A program made the translations under genes and the position numbers. The notes beneath the pieces are model-generated. The model saw only the letters and a list, made by a program, of their open reading frames with translations, was not told where the DNA came from and searched no databases. Shown here one piece after another: positions 4,949 through 7,012 of a stretch of DNA of 7,012 bases (the stretch's first letter is position 1; every line of letters starts with the position of its first letter). The stretch comes from Mariprofundus sp. GTDB taxonomy: Bacteria > Pseudomonadota > Zetaproteobacteria > Mariprofundales > Mariprofundaceae. Location: NCBI GenBank assembly GCA_021772845.1, contig JAJFLF010000091.1, forward strand, positions 1-7,012, in the 5' to 3' direction.

Positions 4949-4979
4949 TCTGGATACCCGATCAGGTCGGGTGTGACGG
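4949..4979 (+). repeat. Palindromic extragenic repeat, copy 3
   Basis: A 31-base element starting TCTGGATACCCGATCAGG and ending GTGTGACGG. Its 8-bp stem (4954-4961 with 4967-4974, one T-G pair) and TCAGG loop are in the same register as copy 1. It differs from copy 1 at six positions: four make two compensated base pairs, one makes the wobble, and one lies outside the stem. Confidence 0.85.
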
Positions 4980-4985
4980 ACTGGT

Positions 4986-5798
4986 CTAGTTATCTCTCTC
5001 TGCAATGCGTTCTAACAGTGATTTTTTATCAGAGGCGTTATTGATCGCATGCATTTTTCTATGGCAGTTGGGACAGAGGGCAACAGCATTATTAATCAGA
5101 TCATCCCCACCCTTGGCCAGGGTAATGAGATGATGGCATTCGAGATATGGAGCGCCCTTATGATTCTTGAATGGAGCATGGTTTCCACAAAGATCACACA
5201 GACCATTGGCAGCGCGTTTCACATATTCGCTTACCGCTTCATCCCTGACGATCTGAATGGAGATAGTAGCGCGCGTTTGCGGTCTGCTTTTTGCTTGTTG
5301 TGCACGTTCACGAAGCGCATCCAATGTTTCAGATGATAGTATCTGCTGTCTGATTACTCGATGCGCCTGAATCTGTTCAATGGAGAGTTCTGGAACGATG
5401 CCACCCTCTTTCAACTTCAGAGGAAACATATACACAGAGCGTGGTTTTCCATCATCATCAAATTGTACGTCATTATATGGGACACCACACAAATCAACTT
5501 GCCCTGCATAGACATATTCAGCCTTTGTGAGCACTTCAAACAGATGCACATCAATGCCTGTGTTTTGAGATTCAGCCAATGTCCTATTTTGCCGTGTTAG
5601 TCTCTGATCACCAAGTTTACCCTCGCCTGTGTAATGCAGGATTTTACCTTCCCAGCGGTCATCAAACAGAGGTTTAGTAGGAGCTGAAATAATAACCAGG
5701 CAGTTGTTCTTCAAAGAAGACCTCATGCCTCCCCGATCACCTACCCCAAATATTTCACTCACTTGTGTATTGCTAAGCACATCCCCTGGCTGAATCAT
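4986..5798 (-). CDS. SRA-like + HNH endonuclease (probable modification-dependent type IV restriction enzyme)
   Basis: The 270-aa product has two parts. Residues ~1-130 match the SRA-like domain seen in ScoMcrA-type and many solo HNH nucleases: G-D-V-L-S-N at the start, FGVGDRGGMRSS (17-28), LVIIS, DDRWEGKILHYTGEGKLGDQ (46-65), Q-N-x-T-L-A-E-S (70-77), VHLFEV (84-89), YAGQVDL, and a final VYMFPL (122-127). Residues ~140-175 are a helical linker. Residues 200-250 are a complete zinc-supported HNH: C201-x2-C204, E220-C-H222-H223, N236/N237, C242-x2-C245-H246 and H250. SRA-like domains in this setting read modified bases (5mC, 5hmC or related) and the HNH cuts, so the likely role is defence against modified phage or foreign DNA. 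No modification methyltransferase is next to it, as expected for type IV. The ATG has GGGGAGG (5810-5804) five bases upstream and a good promoter. It stands alone between a repeat cluster and an insertion sequence, which suggests horizontal acquisition. The ORFs on the opposite strand are shadows. Confidence 0.9.
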   Translation of the reverse strand: MIQPGDVLSNTQVSEIFGVGDRGGMRSSLKNNCLVIISAPTKPLFDDRWEGKILHYTGEGKLGDQRLTRQNRTLAESQNTGIDVHLFEVLTKAEYVYAGQVDLCGVPYNDVQFDDDGKPRSVYMFPLKLKEGGIVPELSIEQIQAHRVIRQQILSSETLDALRERAQQAKSRPQTRATISIQIVRDEAVSEYVKRAANGLCDLCGNHAPFKNHKGAPYLECHHLITLAKGGDDLINNAVALCPNCHRKMHAINNASDKKSLLERIAERDN

Positions 5799-5824
5799 TT
5801 CATCCTCCCCAATAAAGCATAGCT

Positions 5825-5853
5825 AATATACTCGATTTCCAAGCTGTTGGAAA
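5825..5853 (-). promoter_or_regulatory. Predicted promoter of the HNH nuclease gene
   Basis: On the minus strand TTTCCA (5853-5848, 4/6) and TATATT (5830-5825, 5/6) are exactly 17 bases apart. Transcription would start near 5818, giving a leader of about 20 bases that contains the GGGGAGG ribosome site. Confidence 0.55.
5836..5853. promoter_or_regulatory. 18-bp operator-like palindrome over the nuclease promoter
   Basis: TTTCCAA-gctg-TTGGAAA has perfect 7-bp arms and covers the -35 box and much of the spacer of the nuclease promoter, a classic place for repressor binding. A short direct repeat, CGATAA twice (5854-5865), abuts it. The binding protein is unknown. Confidence 0.45.
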
Positions 5854-5918
5854 CGATAACGATAATAGTTCATAAAGGGCTCTGATCCACTGCTGTCCCA
5901 CCTATCAAATAAAAAGGA

Positions 5919-5989
5919 GGCTTGGCTCCCCTGATTTTGTTACAATGGTTATGTCGAGTAACTATTGGAAACAAAAGGAGAACCAAGCC
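5919..5989 (+). promoter_or_regulatory. Inverted repeat that can hide the transposase ribosome binding site
   Basis: GGCTTGG (5919-5925) pairs with CCAAGCC (5983-5989) and TTTTGTT (5935-5941) pairs with AACAAAA (5970-5976). Between them TC/GA and CC/GG pair, with two C-A mismatches and a 3-base bulge, so 18 pairs form around a 28-base loop. The Shine-Dalgarno AAAAGGAG (5973-5980) lies wholly inside the 3' arm, and the ATG follows the last pair directly. IS10 and IS50 are known to use such structures to stop translation from outside read-through transcripts. Confidence 0.65.
5938..5946 (+). promoter_or_regulatory. Extended -10 promoter of the transposase
   Basis: TGTTACAAT is an extended -10 element: TG, one base, then TACAAT (5941-5946), a 5/6 match. 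No good -35 is needed or seen. Transcripts would begin near 5953, inside the loop of the inverted repeat, and so would lack its 5' arm. Confidence 0.5.
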
Positions 5990-7012
5990 ATGGCCCATCA
6001 TAATACAATTCTTTCTCAACTGCTAAAATTACTTCCGAGACATGAATTTGATTCGCTCAGCAAACAGTATGATGGCAAGCGCCGCAGTGATGCTTTGCCA
6101 AGATGGTCACAGTTTGTTGCATTGACGATGGGGCACCTAGGTGGACGTAAAAGCCTGCGCGACATCACTACCAGCCTGGATAGTCAGTCAGCACGCCATT
6201 ATCACTTGGGCTGTAAAAAGGTCAGCAAGTCGTCATTGGGCAGGGCAAATGAAAAGCTAGATCACCAGTTCTACTGTGATCTGTTTTCCTGCCTGTATGA
6301 GCGCTGTAATGGCAAGGGCGACAAGCACCCATTCCGCTTCAAGGGGAAGCTGTTCTCTATCGATGGTTCCTTGTTCAACGTGGCGATGGAGATATTTCCA
6401 TGGGCCAACTACAACAATAAAAAGGCGGCTTTTAAACTTCATCTTGGACTAGATCACGATGGTCTTATCCCAGCTTTTGCCTCAGTGACTATCGGCAAGG
6501 AATCAGAGATGAGTCAGGCGCGGTTATTTGATTTTCCCAAAGGCTCGGTGGTGGTTTTCGACAAGGGGTATAATGACTACACATGGCATAATTCGTTGTC
6601 AGATAAGGGAATATTCTTTGTCACTCGCATTCGGGGCAATGCTCTTTATGATGTAATAAAGAGACATGCAGTACGCAAAGATAGTGGCATTATTTCAGAT
6701 GAAACCATCCGATATAACAGTAAGACAAACATAAAGCGTGGCCTTAAACCTATACGCAAAGTCGTATATAGAGATACCGAAACAGGAAGAGAATTCACCT
6801 TTATCACCAATCATTTTCGCTGGTCAGCTAATACCATTGCTGCCATCTACAAACAGCGCTGGCAGGTCGAACTGTTCTTCAAATGGATCAAGCAGAACCT
6901 GAAGATTAAGAGCTTCCTAGGCGTAAGCATGAATGCGGTTATCACTCAGGTCATGGTTGCGCTATGCGCCTATCTCATGCTCGCGTGGATGAAATTCACC
7001 TTCTCAATTAAG
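5990..7012 (+). CDS. IS4-family DDE transposase (DUF4372 + DDE_Tnp_1), C terminus outside the window
   Basis: The frame is open for 341 codons from the ATG to the window edge with no stop or frameshift, so the copy appears intact as far as it is seen. Residues ~3-75 are the DUF4372-type N-terminal domain (QLLKLLPRHEFDSL, then a W-x-Q-F-V-A-L-T-M-G-H-L-G-G-R-x-S-L-R-D-I block). The RNase H-like catalytic domain follows: D125 in SIDGSLF, D191 in VVFDKGYNDY, and the IS4 signature Y287-x2-R290-x3-E294-x6-K301 in YKQRWQVELFFKWIKQNLK. Together D125, D191 and E294 form the DDE triad. Tandem Gly/Arg and Lys-rich stretches are normal for the family. The start is supported by AAAAGGAG with a 9-base spacer. 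It cuts and joins DNA at the ends of its own element. Perhaps only 30-50 codons are missing at the 3' end, judged from the position of the YREK motif. Confidence 0.95.
   Translation, partial: MAHHNTILSQLLKLLPRHEFDSLSKQYDGKRRSDALPRWSQFVALTMGHLGGRKSLRDITTSLDSQSARHYHLGCKKVSKSSLGRANEKLDHQFYCDLFSCLYERCNGKGDKHPFRFKGKLFSIDGSLFNVAMEIFPWANYNNKKAAFKLHLGLDHDGLIPAFASVTIGKESEMSQARLFDFPKGSVVVFDKGYNDYTWHNSLSDKGIFFVTRIRGNALYDVIKRHAVRKDSGIISDETIRYNSKTNIKRGLKPIRKVVYRDTETGREFTFITNHFRWSANTIAAIYKQRWQVELFFKWIKQNLKIKSFLGVSMNAVITQVMVALCAYLMLAWMKFTFSIK

Larger units (their letters stand above)
4663..4985. other. Gene-free region with promoter for the secreted protein and a repeat cluster
   Basis: These 323 bases hold no credible ORF. 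The right-hand two thirds carry three related palindromic repeats (4782-4812, 4907-4933, 4949-4979). The stretch 4813-4906 between the first two shows nothing I can identify. The last repeat ends six bases before the stop codon of the HNH gene, so it may act as the 3' end of that transcript, although no T-run follows on the minus strand. Confidence 0.6.
5870..7012 (+). mobile_element. Left part of an IS4-family insertion sequence (right end outside the window)
   Basis: The element contains the transposase gene from 5990 to the window edge, preceded by about 100 bases of non-coding left end. The outer boundary cannot be fixed because the right inverted repeat is not in view; it should lie between the end of the nuclease promoter (5865) and the control hairpin at 5919, perhaps in the GC-richer stretch 5876-5903 that includes CACTGCTGTCCCACC. 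The nuclease promoter seems undamaged by the insertion. Confidence 0.7.

Noticed and set aside
4782..4979. CRISPR array
   Set aside because: The repeats are few, unevenly spaced, partly inverted and differ in stem sequence; there are no uniform spacers and no cas genes.
5049..5600. Two plus-strand ORFs of 95 and 79 codons
   Set aside because: Both lie antisense within the SRA-HNH gene, whose motifs are unmistakable.
6257..6442. 61-codon minus-strand ORF
   Set aside because: It is antisense to the catalytic region of the transposase and has no ribosome site or motif.

Overview
The window looks like chromosomal DNA of a Gram-negative, free-living (probably aquatic) proteobacterium of moderate GC content. 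The evidence is a SlyD-type FKBP isomerase with a His/Cys tail, a Sec-exported small protein, proteobacterial-style short SAM-fold genes, scattered 27-31 bp palindromic repeats and an IS4-family transposase. I cannot place it more precisely than that.

Positions 1-1599 hold a leftward operon, transcribed as: a small ABM-fold (heme-monooxygenase-like) protein; a 133-aa helical protein; a 218-aa stand-alone cobalamin-binding protein; and a PAS-domain protein that runs off the left edge. The last three genes overlap by 10 and 8 bases, so they are almost certainly translationally coupled. The cobalamin protein has both the four-helix cap and the B12-binding fold. Its cap carries the W-x9-EH signature of CarH/LitR-type B12 photoreceptors, but it has no DNA-binding domain. 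The simplest reading is a light (or B12-state) sensor whose output is protein-protein, possibly through the PAS protein. The helical gene and the B12 gene are one base away from being a single ORF, at a run of six G.

Positions 1600-3407 hold a divergent control region with an operator-like palindrome, followed by two rightward genes with a SAM-binding fold: a METTL/Methyltransf_16-type methyltransferase whose start is uncertain, and a short spermidine-synthase-like protein. Positions 3408-4241 hold slyD with its own promoter, a structured leader and a strong terminator. Positions 4276-4662 (minus strand) encode a secreted Lys/Ser/Asp-rich protein of unknown function.

Positions 4663-4985 contain no gene but hold a cluster of three related hairpin repeats, two of which differ by compensatory changes. 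A degenerate fourth copy lies upstream of slyD. Positions 4986-5798 (minus strand) encode a solo SRA-like + HNH nuclease, probably a modification-dependent (type IV) restriction enzyme. Its promoter is overlapped by an 18-bp palindrome. From about 5870 to the right edge is the left part of an IS4-family insertion sequence (DUF4372 + DDE transposase). A long inverted repeat there would hide the transposase ribosome binding site in read-through transcripts, and an internal extended -10 promoter lies so as to escape it.
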